A stretch of 11,409 bases of DNA from Flavobacteriaceae bacterium. GTDB lineage: Bacteria > Bacteroidota > Bacteroidia > Flavobacteriales > Flavobacteriaceae. The notes under the pieces were generated by a model. The model did no database searches. It was not told the DNA's origin and saw only the letters and a program-made list of their open reading frames with translations. A program made the position numbers and the translations under genes. This document shows positions 1 through 8,242 of the stretch, in pieces; positions within the stretch are counted from its first letter, which is position 1, and every line of letters begins with the position of its first letter. The stretch covers positions 1-11,409 of the forward strand of contig JAAZVG010000038.1 in NCBI GenBank assembly GCA_018623655.1, read 5' to 3'.

Positions 1-584
1 AACAATTGCACAGCTGGTTCTCGAATGAAGCATCTCTCATCCCTTTCTTTGAAGGCGCTTCGCATGATAAGAAATATTACAGTCAAGACGAGATTCGTCC
101 AGCATTATCTATTCCGCTTAATCAGTTAATGCAATTTACGCTGCACCCCTCAGTTGAAACGCTTTATTTTAAGGCAAAGGTTCAGGAAATTTTAGCGCTC
201 TATTTCAATCGTACTGAAGAGGCTGACCTTGAGCGTTGTCCTTATCTGGCAGATGATGAAAACGTTCGAAAAATAAGAAAAGCCAAAGACTTACTCATCG
301 CTCAAATGAATGAGCCACCGACTCTGGAGGGACTTGCTGAGGAGGTTGATTTATCTGTAGGCCGATTAAAAGAAGGCTTTAAACAACTGTATGGAGATTC
401 TGTTTTTGGATTTCTGCTCGACTATAAGCTTGACTTTGCCAGAAAATTACTCCTTAGTAAATCGTATTCGGTTGGCGAGGTAGCGGCAAAGGTTGGATAC
501 AGCACCTCGAGCCATTTCATTGCAGCCTTTAAAAAGAAATTTGGAGTGACTCCTAAAAAGTACCTCGGCGATTCTAGCCGATAG
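1..584 (+). CDS. AraC-family transcriptional regulator, 3' part (5' end outside window)
   Basis: This is the C-terminal part of an AraC/XylS-type DNA-binding regulator. The frame is open from base 3 to the window edge, so the gene starts upstream; the TTG at base 6 is not taken as a start because family members usually run to about 290 residues and only about 193 are present. Counting from that TTG, residues 88-187 form the AraC DNA-binding domain with two helix-turn-helix units: one around LEGLAEEVDLSVGRLKEGFK (107-126), the other around VGEVAAKVGYSTSSHFIAAF (156-175), followed by the family signature KKFGVTPKKY. The upstream 85 residues are the end of a sensing/dimerisation domain that cannot be typed further. 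The stop lies 32 bases before hemH on the same strand, which makes haem or iron control a reasonable inference. The effector is unknown. Confidence 0.9.
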   Translation, partial: QLHSWFSNEASLIPFFEGASHDKKYYSQDEIRPALSIPLNQLMQFTLHPSVETLYFKAKVQEILALYFNRTEEADLERCPYLADDENVRKIRKAKDLLIAQMNEPPTLEGLAEEVDLSVGRLKEGFKQLYGDSVFGFLLDYKLDFARKLLLSKSYSVGEVAAKVGYSTSSHFIAAFKKKFGVTPKKYLGDSSR

Positions 585-588
585 GTTG

Positions 589-596
589 TATTTTTG
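589..596 (+). promoter_or_regulatory. Possible Bacteroidota -7 box (TATTTTTG) upstream of hemH
   Basis: TATTTTTG matches the Bacteroidota primary-sigma -7 consensus TAnnTTTG and lies just after the stop codon of the AraC-type gene, 20 bases before the GTG start of hemH. No TTG is present about 19 bases further upstream where the -33 element should be, so the call rests on one short box in AT-rich DNA. If real, hemH would have its own promoter with a leader of roughly 15 bases. Confidence 0.35.
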
Positions 597-616
597 AACC
601 GCTAAACACGATTGCT

Positions 617-1651
617 GTGAAAAAAGGAATTTTACTTGTGAACCTCGGTTCGCCAGACGCCCCTACTCGAAAAGCGGTACGTCCCTATCTCGATGAGTTT
701 TTAATGGACAAAAGAGTTATCGACCTTCCAGGGTTGTTTCGAAACCTCTTAGTAAGAGGAATTATTTTAAATACTAGACCGGGCAGATCTGCAAAAGCCT
801 ATAAAAAGATTTGGTGGGAAGAGGGCTCTCCGCTTATAATCATTTCTGAACGCTTTCAGAACAAACTTCAGCAATTGACAGATATGCCTGTTGCACTAGG
901 CATGAGATATGGTTCGATGAGTATTAAAAAGGCTCTCGATGAGCTTGCCGAAAAAGAGGTTAATGAGATATTGTTAGTTCCGTTATATCCACATTACGCA
1001 ATGAGCAGCTATGAAACGGTTGTAGTAAAAGCCTTAGAAGATCAACGAAAGTATCATCCGCGTGTAAAGCTTACTACCCTTCCCGCTTTTTATTCTAACC
1101 AAGACTATATTAAAACTCTTGGGGACAGCATCGCCGAACAATTAAAAGACTTTGAGTACGATCACATGCTCTTCTCTTATCACGGAATTCCAGAGCGACA
1201 TATTAGAAAGTCTGACCCTACCAAGTACCATTGTAAAATCGATGGTAGCTGCTGCAACACCAATTCTGTAGCACATCATACCTGTTATCGCCACCAGTGT
1301 TTTGCAACTACAGAGGCTGTTAGACAATATCTTGGTCTATCTGAAGACAAGGTGAGCAGCTCATTTCAATCGAGAATTGCAGGGGATACTTGGTTAAAGC
1401 CATATACCGATTATGAATTTGAGCGATTTGCTAAAGAGGGTAAGAAAAGATTGGCGGTGATCACTCCAGCTTTTGTTGCGGATTGTTTAGAAACACTCGA
1501 AGAAATTGCTATGGAGGGCGAGGAGGAATTTATTGAAGCAGGAGGATCTGCATTCAAGCATGTTGCTTGCCTTAATGATAGCGACCCATGGGTTTCTCTA
1601 ATGGCTCATTGGGTGAATGATTGGGCTGAAACCGCCAAATTACCTGTTTAA
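617..1651 (+). CDS. hemH: Ferrochelatase (protoporphyrin ferrochelatase)
   Basis: HemH inserts Fe2+ into protoporphyrin IX to give protohaem, the final step of the classical haem pathway; it acts in the cytoplasm, often associated with the membrane. The 344-residue length is normal. Visible signatures are the N-terminal GILLVNLGSPDAP (4-16), SYHGIPERH (187-195) with the metal-handling His189, the FQSRIAGDTWLKPYTD stretch (250-265) and PAFVADCLETLEEI (284-297) with the acidic active-site residues. Between them is a cysteine-rich insert (C206, C212, C213, C223, C228) of the kind seen in Bacteroidota enzymes. The start is GTG at 617: it gives the expected family N-terminus and no ATG is nearby; no Shine-Dalgarno is present. 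The stop overlaps the start of the MATE gene (TAATG). HemJ, which supplies the substrate, is encoded about 4.5 kb downstream on the same strand. Confidence 0.97.
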   Translation: MKKGILLVNLGSPDAPTRKAVRPYLDEFLMDKRVIDLPGLFRNLLVRGIILNTRPGRSAKAYKKIWWEEGSPLIIISERFQNKLQQLTDMPVALGMRYGSMSIKKALDELAEKEVNEILLVPLYPHYAMSSYETVVVKALEDQRKYHPRVKLTTLPAFYSNQDYIKTLGDSIAEQLKDFEYDHMLFSYHGIPERHIRKSDPTKYHCKIDGSCCNTNSVAHHTCYRHQCFATTEAVRQYLGLSEDKVSSSFQSRIAGDTWLKPYTDYEFERFAKEGKKRLAVITPAFVADCLETLEEIAMEGEEEFIEAGGSAFKHVACLNDSDPWVSLMAHWVNDWAETAKLPV

Positions 1652-3030
1652 TGGCCAAACTTAGCCCGGAGGTTTTAGGCACCGAATCAATCGGTAAATT
1701 ACTTGTCAAACAGGCAATTCCAGCATCGATCGGAATCTTGGTAATGTCTCTTAACGTCCTTGTTGATTCTGTATTTGTCGGCAATTGGATTGGCACTACT
1801 GCTATTGCTGCAATCAACGTTGTTCTACCAGTTTCTTTTTTCATTGGAGCTTTAGGTATGGCAGTTGGTATTGGGGGTTCGAGTATTGTTTCTCGAGCTT
1901 TGGGAGCCAAAGATGAAGAAAAAGCGCTTCACACTTTTGGTAATCAGATCGGCCTTACCCTTCTTATTTGTACCATAATGGTTGCTTTGGGGTTGGGATT
2001 TGTAGATACTTTGATTCCCGCCTTTGGAGGAAAAGGAGCAATCTACGGGCCTGCTAAGATTTATTATCAGATTGTTCTTTACGGGGTCCCATTTTTGGGA
2101 CTCTCAATGATGGGGAATACAGTAATCAGGGCCGAGGGGAAACCAAAAGTTGCTATGATAGCTATGATTATACCCTCAGTGACTAATCTTTTTAGCGATT
2201 ATCTTTTCATCTATGTGTTTGATTGGGGAATGCACGGAGCAGCATGGGCAACAACCTTAGGTTATTTACTTTGTTTCCTTTACATTCTATATCACTTCTT
2301 AACGGGGTCGAGTCTTAAGTTATCTTTAAAGCATTTCAGTTTCAATAGCAACCTTATTAAAGAGATAGGCTCATTGGGCTTTGTAACCTTATCTCGGCAA
2401 GCAACTACAAGCATTAACTATTTAATTTTAAATACGCTGCTTTTTACCCTTGGCGGTGAGGCACTAGTGGCGGTTTATGCTATTATTGGTCGTACGCTCA
2501 TGTTTGCTTTATTTCCTGTTTTTGGTGTGACACAGGGGTTCCTACCTATTGCTGGATACAATTATGGCGCCCACCATTACGACCGAGTTAAAGAATCAAT
2601 CATTAAGGCCATTGGTTTTGCAGCTATTCTCGCCACCTTGGTTTTTGTCTTGTTATTCATTTTTCCAACTCAAATCGCAGAATTGTTTTTGAGTAATCGA
2701 TCTGATATAAGCGTTGAGGAAATTGCTATAAACACCATCGTTTTAGACAAGGTAGGTAATGCTATGAGATGGGTTTTCGGAGCTACCCCGATCATTGCCC
2801 TTCAACTTATTGGTGCGGCATATTTTCAGGCAATAGGCAAAGTAAAGCCAGCTTTATGGCTAACCTTGCTTCGACAGGGGATCCTTTTTATCCCCACACT
2901 ATATCTTATGGCCGCTATTCATGGTGAGCAAGGGGTTTGGCAATCGTTCTTTATCGCCGATGTTTTGGCTACTGTAATCACCGCATATTTTCTAGTTAAA
3001 GAAGTACGCAAAACCTTGATTACCGCTTAA
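1651..3030 (+). CDS. MATE-family efflux transporter (MepA-like)
   Basis: This is a 459-residue inner-membrane antiporter of the multidrug and toxic compound extrusion family, which exports small molecules in exchange for Na+ or H+. The sequence is hydrophobic throughout, consistent with twelve membrane helices in two related halves (about 17-220 and 235-450). The pseudo-symmetric loops VIRAEGKPKVAM (158-169) and YFQAIGKVKPAL (391-402) and the QGFLPIAGYNYGA segment (295-307) are typical of MepA-type members. Its ATG shares the A of the hemH TAA stop, so translation is probably coupled to hemH. Family membership does not reveal the substrate; the coupling to ferrochelatase makes a porphyrin, haem or toxic pathway product an idea worth testing, but it is only an inference. 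About 66 bases follow before the next gene, with no convincing terminator. Confidence 0.93.
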   Translation: MAKLSPEVLGTESIGKLLVKQAIPASIGILVMSLNVLVDSVFVGNWIGTTAIAAINVVLPVSFFIGALGMAVGIGGSSIVSRALGAKDEEKALHTFGNQIGLTLLICTIMVALGLGFVDTLIPAFGGKGAIYGPAKIYYQIVLYGVPFLGLSMMGNTVIRAEGKPKVAMIAMIIPSVTNLFSDYLFIYVFDWGMHGAAWATTLGYLLCFLYILYHFLTGSSLKLSLKHFSFNSNLIKEIGSLGFVTLSRQATTSINYLILNTLLFTLGGEALVAVYAIIGRTLMFALFPVFGVTQGFLPIAGYNYGAHHYDRVKESIIKAIGFAAILATLVFVLLFIFPTQIAELFLSNRSDISVEEIAINTIVLDKVGNAMRWVFGATPIIALQLIGAAYFQAIGKVKPALWLTLLRQGILFIPTLYLMAAIHGEQGVWQSFFIADVLATVITAYFLVKEVRKTLITA

Positions 3031-3096
3031 TTTTTTCTTCTTAGAATTGAGAATCTTTTTCTAATTTGGGTGGTCTAACATCAAATTTCACTCCAA

Positions 3097-6000
3097 ATGA
3101 AGGTTCTAAAATTTCTTTCAGCATTTGTTTTAGCAAGCACAGCCCTAATTGCCCAGGCTCCTGATGAGTCAATGCATAGCAGTATAGAATACCGACTTAT
3201 TGGCCCTTTTCGTGGGGGTCGATCAGCTGCCGTAACAGGTATTTCTGGACAACCTAACACCTTTTTCTTCGGAGCAGCCGGTGGAGGGGTTTGGAAAACC
3301 ACCGATGGAGGCACTACTTATGAAAATATTTCGGATGGATATTTTGGTGGAAGTATCGGTTCGGTAAGTGTTGCTGAAAGTGACCCTAATGTAATGTATG
3401 TGGGCGGAGGTGAAAAGACAGTGAGAGGAAATGTTTCTTCAGGATATGGAATTTACAAGTCGGTAGATGGAGGCAAGTCTTGGGAGTTTAAAGGGCTTCC
3501 CAACAGCCGTCACATACCGAGAATACGTATTCATCCTAAAGACGAAAATGTTGTTTATGCCGCAGTACTTGGAAACATCTATAAGCCGACTTCAGAGCGC
3601 GGGATATATAAATCAACTGACGGTGGTGACACCTGGAAAAAAGTACTTTTTGTAAATGATATGGCGGGGGCTGTTGATTTGATTATGGATCCCAACAATG
3701 CAAGAGTTTTATATGCCTCGACTTGGCGTGTTCAACGCACCCCATATAGTTTAAGTAGTGGAGGTGAAGGTTCTTTACTGTGGAAGAGTGTGGATGGTGG
3801 TGAAACTTGGGATCAGATCTCAGACAATTCTGGATTTCCTCAGGGCACTCTTGGTATTATGGGAGTTACTGTTTCACCAGCACAACGAGATCGCGTATGG
3901 GCAATTGTGGAACACAAAGACAAGGGAGGGTTATATCGCTCTGATGATGGTGGAGAAAATTGGTCGTATGTAAATTCTGAGCGTAAGCTCCGTCAGCGCG
4001 CTTGGTATTATACTCGTGTTTATGCAGACACCCAAGATGCAGATCGCGTTTACGTATTAAATGTTCGTTACCATCGTTCAGATGATGGAGGTAAAACGTT
4101 TGAAACTTTCAATGCTCCGCATGGGGATCATCACGATCTTTGGATTGCCCCAGAAGACAACAATCGCATGATTATTGGTGACGACGGAGGAGCTCAAGTC
4201 TCTTACAGTGCAGGTGAAAGCTGGAGTACTTATTACAACCAACCCACATCTCAGTTTTATCGCGTAACGACTGACAATGCTTTTCCATATCGCATTTACG
4301 CAGCACAGCAAGATAATTCGACCGTTCGCATTCGCCATCGATCTGATTCTTACACCATAGGAGAAGATGATTGGGAACCAACAGCTGGCGGAGAATCTGC
4401 ACATATCGCGGTAGACCCTAAAAACGACGATATCGTTTATGGCGGCAGTTACGGAGGCTTCTTAACTCGAGTAAATCACGCAAACAATACGACTAGAGCA
4501 ATTAATGTTTGGCCAGATAATCCTATGGGTTATGGCGCTGAGGGTATGAAGTATCGTTTTCAGTGGAACTTTCCGATTATCTTTTCAAAGCACAATCCAA
4601 AGAAACTATATACCTTCTCTAACCACGTACATCTATCGATTAATGAAGGTCAAAGTTGGGAATTATTGAGTGATGACCTTACTAGGAATGACCCCACTAA
4701 ACTAGTTTCAAGTGGAGGGCCAATTACTCAAGATAATACAGGCGTTGAGTATTATGCTACCATTTTTGCTGCTAATGAAAGCCCATTAAAAGAAGGGCTT
4801 CTATGGGTAGGGAGTGATGATGGATTAATTCACTTGACTAGAGATGGTGGTAAAACTTGGGAGAATGTGACCCCTAAGAACATGCCAGAGTGGAGCATGA
4901 TTAATTCTATAGAACCCTCAGCTTTTGATGAAGCAACAGTTTATGTTGCTGCTACCAGATATAAAATGGGTGATTTTACTCCTTATTTGTACAAGACTAC
5001 CGACTACGGTAAGAGCTGGAAGTTGATTACAAAAGGCATCAATTCTGAACATTTTACAAGAGTATTACGCGAAGATCCTACAAGACAAGGGTTGTTATAT
5101 GCAGGCACCGAAACGGGCATGTATATTTCTTTTAATGACGGAAAAACTTGGAGTACGTTTCAGAAAAATCTTCCGATCGTGCCAATTACTGACTTACATA
5201 TCAAAGACAACAGCCTTATTGTAGCTACACAAGGTAGAAGTCTATGGATGATAGACGATCTAACGGTACTTCATCAATTAGATGCTCAAACGATGAAGCA
5301 AGACGCTGTTTTATTTGATCCCAAAGATGCTTACCGTACCAAAGGAGGTGGGGGTAGAACGTCATTAACAGCAGGGACCAATTTGGCCGCTGGTGTCACC
5401 ACGCACATGTACTTCAAAGATCTGAAACCGGCAGACAAAGTTAGTCTAACCTATACTTCTAAAGAAGGGGACACTCTTGCCCACTTTAGTACTGAGGCGA
5501 AAAACAGAAAAGCGAAATTGGAAATTAAAACAGGTGGCAACACTCACAACTGGGACACTCGTGGCAAAGGAGCAGAGCGACTGCCCGGTATGATTTTATG
5601 GTGGGCAAATCTAGGAGGCCCGAAGGCAGTTCCTGGAACCTATGGCGTACACCTGAACTACAATGGCTCAGTTCAGTCAGAGGAATTTGAGATTTTACCT
5701 GATCCAAGAGCAGAGGCGAGTGTTGCTCAAATGCAAGAACAGTATGACTTTATCACTGAAATAAACACTACCGTAGATCTTGCACACCAGTCAATTAAGA
5801 AGATAAGAGCAGTAAACAAGAAACTAGGGGATTTTATTAGTACTTATGCTGAAGATGTTTCAGTAGAAGAATTAGTTGCAAAAGCCAAAGACTTGAAGAG
5901 TCAATTCTCTGAGGTTGAGAAAGCATTATATCAGACCCAAAATCGAAGCGGTCAAGACCCACTTAATTTTCCAATTAGACTCACTAATAAGCTTGCACAC

Positions 6001-6186
6001 CTTAATTCGCTAGTTTCGTTAGATGACTTTGGCCCAACAGCTCAAGACCGTGCAGTCAAGGCAGAGTTAAGTACGCAGATTGAAGAGCAGTTGGCAAAAT
6101 TTGATGCCCTTATTGAGAAGGAAATAGACGCTTTTAATGCGTCTTTTAACCAAAAACAGTTGCCCTATCTGCAACTGAAAGACTAA
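3097..6186 (+). CDS. Secreted Asp-box (BNR/VPS10-like) beta-propeller protein, glycosyl-hydrolase-like
   Basis: This 1029-residue exported protein belongs to the large Bacteroidota group annotated as VPS10/sortilin-like or WD40/YVTN/BNR 'glycosyl hydrolase'. A signal peptide covers residues 1 to about 21 (lysines, a hydrophobic core, then LIAQA). Ten Asp-boxes of the form S/T-x-D-x-G-x-x-W start near 68, 122, 173, 231, 282, 328, 514, 581, 634 and 678, with a degenerate one near 370. The regular 46-58 residue spacing of the first set, a gap, then a second set suggests two propeller domains, as in GH74 enzymes, ending near 720. A beta-rich stretch (about 735-868, ending EILPDP) and a charged helical tail (870-1020) follow. 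The C-terminus (LPYLQLKD) does not resemble a type IX secretion sorting domain, so a periplasmic or outer-membrane location is more likely. No catalytic residue can be assigned; substrate and role are unknown. hemJ follows 24 bases later. Confidence 0.85.
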   Translation: MKVLKFLSAFVLASTALIAQAPDESMHSSIEYRLIGPFRGGRSAAVTGISGQPNTFFFGAAGGGVWKTTDGGTTYENISDGYFGGSIGSVSVAESDPNVMYVGGGEKTVRGNVSSGYGIYKSVDGGKSWEFKGLPNSRHIPRIRIHPKDENVVYAAVLGNIYKPTSERGIYKSTDGGDTWKKVLFVNDMAGAVDLIMDPNNARVLYASTWRVQRTPYSLSSGGEGSLLWKSVDGGETWDQISDNSGFPQGTLGIMGVTVSPAQRDRVWAIVEHKDKGGLYRSDDGGENWSYVNSERKLRQRAWYYTRVYADTQDADRVYVLNVRYHRSDDGGKTFETFNAPHGDHHDLWIAPEDNNRMIIGDDGGAQVSYSAGESWSTYYNQPTSQFYRVTTDNAFPYRIYAAQQDNSTVRIRHRSDSYTIGEDDWEPTAGGESAHIAVDPKNDDIVYGGSYGGFLTRVNHANNTTRAINVWPDNPMGYGAEGMKYRFQWNFPIIFSKHNPKKLYTFSNHVHLSINEGQSWELLSDDLTRNDPTKLVSSGGPITQDNTGVEYYATIFAANESPLKEGLLWVGSDDGLIHLTRDGGKTWENVTPKNMPEWSMINSIEPSAFDEATVYVAATRYKMGDFTPYLYKTTDYGKSWKLITKGINSEHFTRVLREDPTRQGLLYAGTETGMYISFNDGKTWSTFQKNLPIVPITDLHIKDNSLIVATQGRSLWMIDDLTVLHQLDAQTMKQDAVLFDPKDAYRTKGGGGRTSLTAGTNLAAGVTTHMYFKDLKPADKVSLTYTSKEGDTLAHFSTEAKNRKAKLEIKTGGNTHNWDTRGKGAERLPGMILWWANLGGPKAVPGTYGVHLNYNGSVQSEEFEILPDPRAEASVAQMQEQYDFITEINTTVDLAHQSIKKIRAVNKKLGDFISTYAEDVSVEELVAKAKDLKSQFSEVEKALYQTQNRSGQDPLNFPIRLTNKLAHLNSLVSLDDFGPTAQDRAVKAELSTQIEEQLAKFDALIEKEIDAFNASFNQKQLPYLQLKD

Positions 6187-6210
6187 GGTAGAATTAACGA
6201 CCTTTGCTAC

Positions 6211-6759
6211 TTGGAAGTTTATAATTATATAAAGGCCTTACACCTCATTTTTGTAGTTACTTGGTTTGCAGGATTGTTCTACATACCGAGGCTATTTATC
6301 TATCATATAGAAGCACAAGAAAGCGAAGAACCTGCCCGGTCGATTTTATCTAAACAGTTTAAACTGATGAGTAAGCGGCTTTGGTTGATAATCACTTGGC
6401 CATCTGCAATACTATGTACCTTGTTTGCTATTGGTTTACTAGTGCTAATGCCTGAGTGGCTTTCTCAGGGGTGGATGCATGTGAAACTCACTTTTGTACT
6501 ATTGCTTTTTGGCTACCATTTAAAAACACATCAGATTTACAAAGAGCTGCAACGAGATCACTTTAGGTATTCGTCGAAATTTATGAGACTGTTTAATGAG
6601 GGTTCTACACTCATTCTATTCGCGGTAGTGTTTTTGGTTATTTTAAAAAGCACGCTTAATTGGATTTACGCCACTGTTGGGTTTTTTGCCCTGATCGGAA
6701 TGCTAATGTTAGGGATCAAAATGTATAAGCGAATTAGAGACAAAAACCCCGAGGCATGA
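6211..6759 (+). CDS. hemJ: Protoporphyrinogen IX oxidase HemJ (UPF0093 / CopD-like membrane protein)
   Basis: HemJ oxidises protoporphyrinogen IX to protoporphyrin IX in the inner membrane, the step before ferrochelatase, and replaces HemG/HemY in many bacteria. The 182-residue protein shows the family N-terminus ALHLIFVVTWFAGLFYIPRL (9-28) with the conserved His11 and Arg27, followed by IYH (30-32), then MSKRLW (53-58), GWMHVKL (87-93) with His90 and Lys92, and FMRLFNEGSTLILFAVVF (124-141). About four to five membrane helices are apparent. The start is TTG at 6211: it gives the expected short family N-terminus, and the next Met lies beyond the conserved first helix. There is no Shine-Dalgarno. 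Bacteroidota members are often labelled 'CopD family protein', but the HemJ signature and the nearby hemH support the haem role over copper transport. The stop overlaps the next gene by four bases (ATGA). Confidence 0.92.
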   Translation: MEVYNYIKALHLIFVVTWFAGLFYIPRLFIYHIEAQESEEPARSILSKQFKLMSKRLWLIITWPSAILCTLFAIGLLVLMPEWLSQGWMHVKLTFVLLLFGYHLKTHQIYKELQRDHFRYSSKFMRLFNEGSTLILFAVVFLVILKSTLNWIYATVGFFALIGMLMLGIKMYKRIRDKNPEA

Positions 6760-8180
6760 AAAATCTTAAGAGTCTGCAGCTCCGAGTTTTTGCCGCAATG
6801 ATTCTCATTGTAGTTTTAGCATTAGTTTTTACAGGCTTAGTTTCATCCTATCAGTATCGGGAACAATCTGCAGATTATCATAGAAACCGACTAGAACGCA
6901 AAGAAGATCAGGTTCTAAAGAGTCTTGAAAATGTGGTATCACAAACCTACTTGAAATTGAGTGATGAGAACCTATCTCGAATATTCAACGAGGTAGTTGG
7001 TCAGATTTCAGAGATTCAAGGGGTAGATTTTACATTGTACTCAATCGAAGGGGATCTTATCAAATCATCGAGAAGAGATGTCCCTAGACAACTTTTTCGT
7101 CCGTTACTCGAACGAGTTATGGACAACGAACGCTTTGTAGTTGAGGAGGTCAACGAGGGTCGATCGGTGCTATCTTCTTTTTTCTTTTTGAAGAAAGACA
7201 ATATGCCTTTGGCGATCGTTCACCTTCCTTATTTTGAAGATAATACACTCAATGAGTATGAGCTTAGGGAATTCTTAAAACGTTTAGGTATAGTCTATGC
7301 GCTGATTCTTGCCTTAGCTCTGATTGTAGGGTATTTTATTGCTCGGTACATAACTAACCCAATGAAAGAGGTTGCGCATCACTTGGCCGAAACAGGCTTA
7401 GGATATACAGAAAAAATAGAACTCAAGACTCGAAGTACCGAACTTGATTCTTTAATAGGGTCGTACAATCGAATGATTGATGAACTTTACGACAGCGCTC
7501 AAAAGCTTGCTCGATCAGAACGAGATAAAGCCTGGAAAGAGATGGCCCGTCAAGTAGCTCATGAGATTAAGAACCCGCTTACCCCGATGCAGTTGCAAGT
7601 TCAACAATTCGAGATGAGTTTTGACCCAAAAGCTAAAGATGCGAAGTCTCAACTCAAAGAGTTTTCGAAAGTAATGCTTCAGCAAATAGACACTTTAAAC
7701 CGAATTGCTTCTGCGTTTTCTGATTTTGCTCAAATGCCCGAGTTGAAAAGAGATCAAATTAACGGTGTCTACGTGGTTCAAGGAGCAGTTCAGGTATTTA
7801 CTCAAAACTTTATTCATTTTGAGTCTAGCGAATCAGAAATATTGCTTTACATCGATAGTTCTCAACTCACACAAATCGTAAACAACCTAGTCAAGAATGC
7901 TATTGAGGCCTGTAAGGAAACTGATGCTCCTGAAGTTATTGTTCGGGTGCAGCGTGAAGAACAGAATTTTGTGCTTAGTGTAATTGACAATGGAGTGGGC
8001 ATGAGCGATGAGGTACAACACCGAATCTTCGAACCGAGGTTTACTACAAAAACTAGTGGAATGGGACTCGGACTTGCGATTGTGCGAGCTAGCGTTGAGC
8101 AAAATCAAGGTGCAATTGATTGTCAATCGGTATTAGGTGAAGGAACTCAGTTCACGGTGAGTTTTGAGGCGTTAAGTTAA
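6756..8180 (+). CDS. Sensor histidine kinase, NtrY-like, HAMP-containing
   Basis: This 474-residue membrane histidine kinase autophosphorylates on a histidine and passes the phosphate to a response regulator. Two membrane helices (about 10-31 and 176-198) enclose an approximately 145-residue extracytoplasmic sensor region with no recognisable ligand motif. A HAMP linker follows (about 199-247), then the H-box VAHEIKNPLTP (267-277) with phospho-acceptor His269; the HEIKNPLTP form is typical of NtrY-like kinases. The ATPase domain has all boxes: N-box NNLVKNAIEA (376-385), G1 DNGVGM (411-416), F-box FEPRFTT (425-431) and G2 SGMGLGLAI (434-442), so the enzyme looks active. The ATG lies inside the hemJ stop (ATGA), indicating translational coupling. 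No response regulator gene is in the window, so its partner is encoded elsewhere. The signal is unknown; a link to haem or redox state is an inference from position only. Confidence 0.93.
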   Translation: MKNLKSLQLRVFAAMILIVVLALVFTGLVSSYQYREQSADYHRNRLERKEDQVLKSLENVVSQTYLKLSDENLSRIFNEVVGQISEIQGVDFTLYSIEGDLIKSSRRDVPRQLFRPLLERVMDNERFVVEEVNEGRSVLSSFFFLKKDNMPLAIVHLPYFEDNTLNEYELREFLKRLGIVYALILALALIVGYFIARYITNPMKEVAHHLAETGLGYTEKIELKTRSTELDSLIGSYNRMIDELYDSAQKLARSERDKAWKEMARQVAHEIKNPLTPMQLQVQQFEMSFDPKAKDAKSQLKEFSKVMLQQIDTLNRIASAFSDFAQMPELKRDQINGVYVVQGAVQVFTQNFIHFESSESEILLYIDSSQLTQIVNNLVKNAIEACKETDAPEVIVRVQREEQNFVLSVIDNGVGMSDEVQHRIFEPRFTTKTSGMGLGLAIVRASVEQNQGAIDCQSVLGEGTQFTVSFEALS

Positions 8181-8242
8181 AATGCTCGGATTTGGTCCAA
8201 TTTTTACTATTTTCAAGAACTCTTAACTAAACTATTGCACTT

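Noticed and set aside
565..581. Hairpin TCGGC-loop-GCCGA at the end of the AraC-type gene, followed by a T-rich stretch
   Set aside because: The stem is only five base pairs, lies inside the coding sequence, and the T run is delayed by about eight bases, so it is not a convincing terminator.
3031..3096. Terminator or promoter between the MATE and Asp-box genes
   Set aside because: The stretch is T-rich but shows no stem of useful length, and TAATTTG has the wrong internal spacing for TAnnTTTG.
4078..4404. Antisense frames of 76 and 108 residues inside the Asp-box gene
   Set aside because: They lie opposite a well-supported coding region with clear repeats, lack motifs and have no promoter.
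3097..6186. The repeated DGG/W segments as a DNA-level repeat array
   Set aside because: They are protein-level Asp-boxes spaced about 50 residues apart with divergent codons, not tandem DNA repeats or CRISPR.
6199..6206. GACCTTTG just upstream of hemJ as a -7 promoter box
   Set aside because: It lacks the TA start except for one base, has no -33 TTG, and hemJ is only 24 bases behind the previous gene, so it is mentioned only as a hint under the leaderless-gene finding.
8181..8242. Promoter for the oxidoreductase gene
   Set aside because: TATTTTCA at 8208-8215 with a TTG at 8192-8194 has only 13 bases between the elements instead of about 19, and the last two bases of the box do not match.
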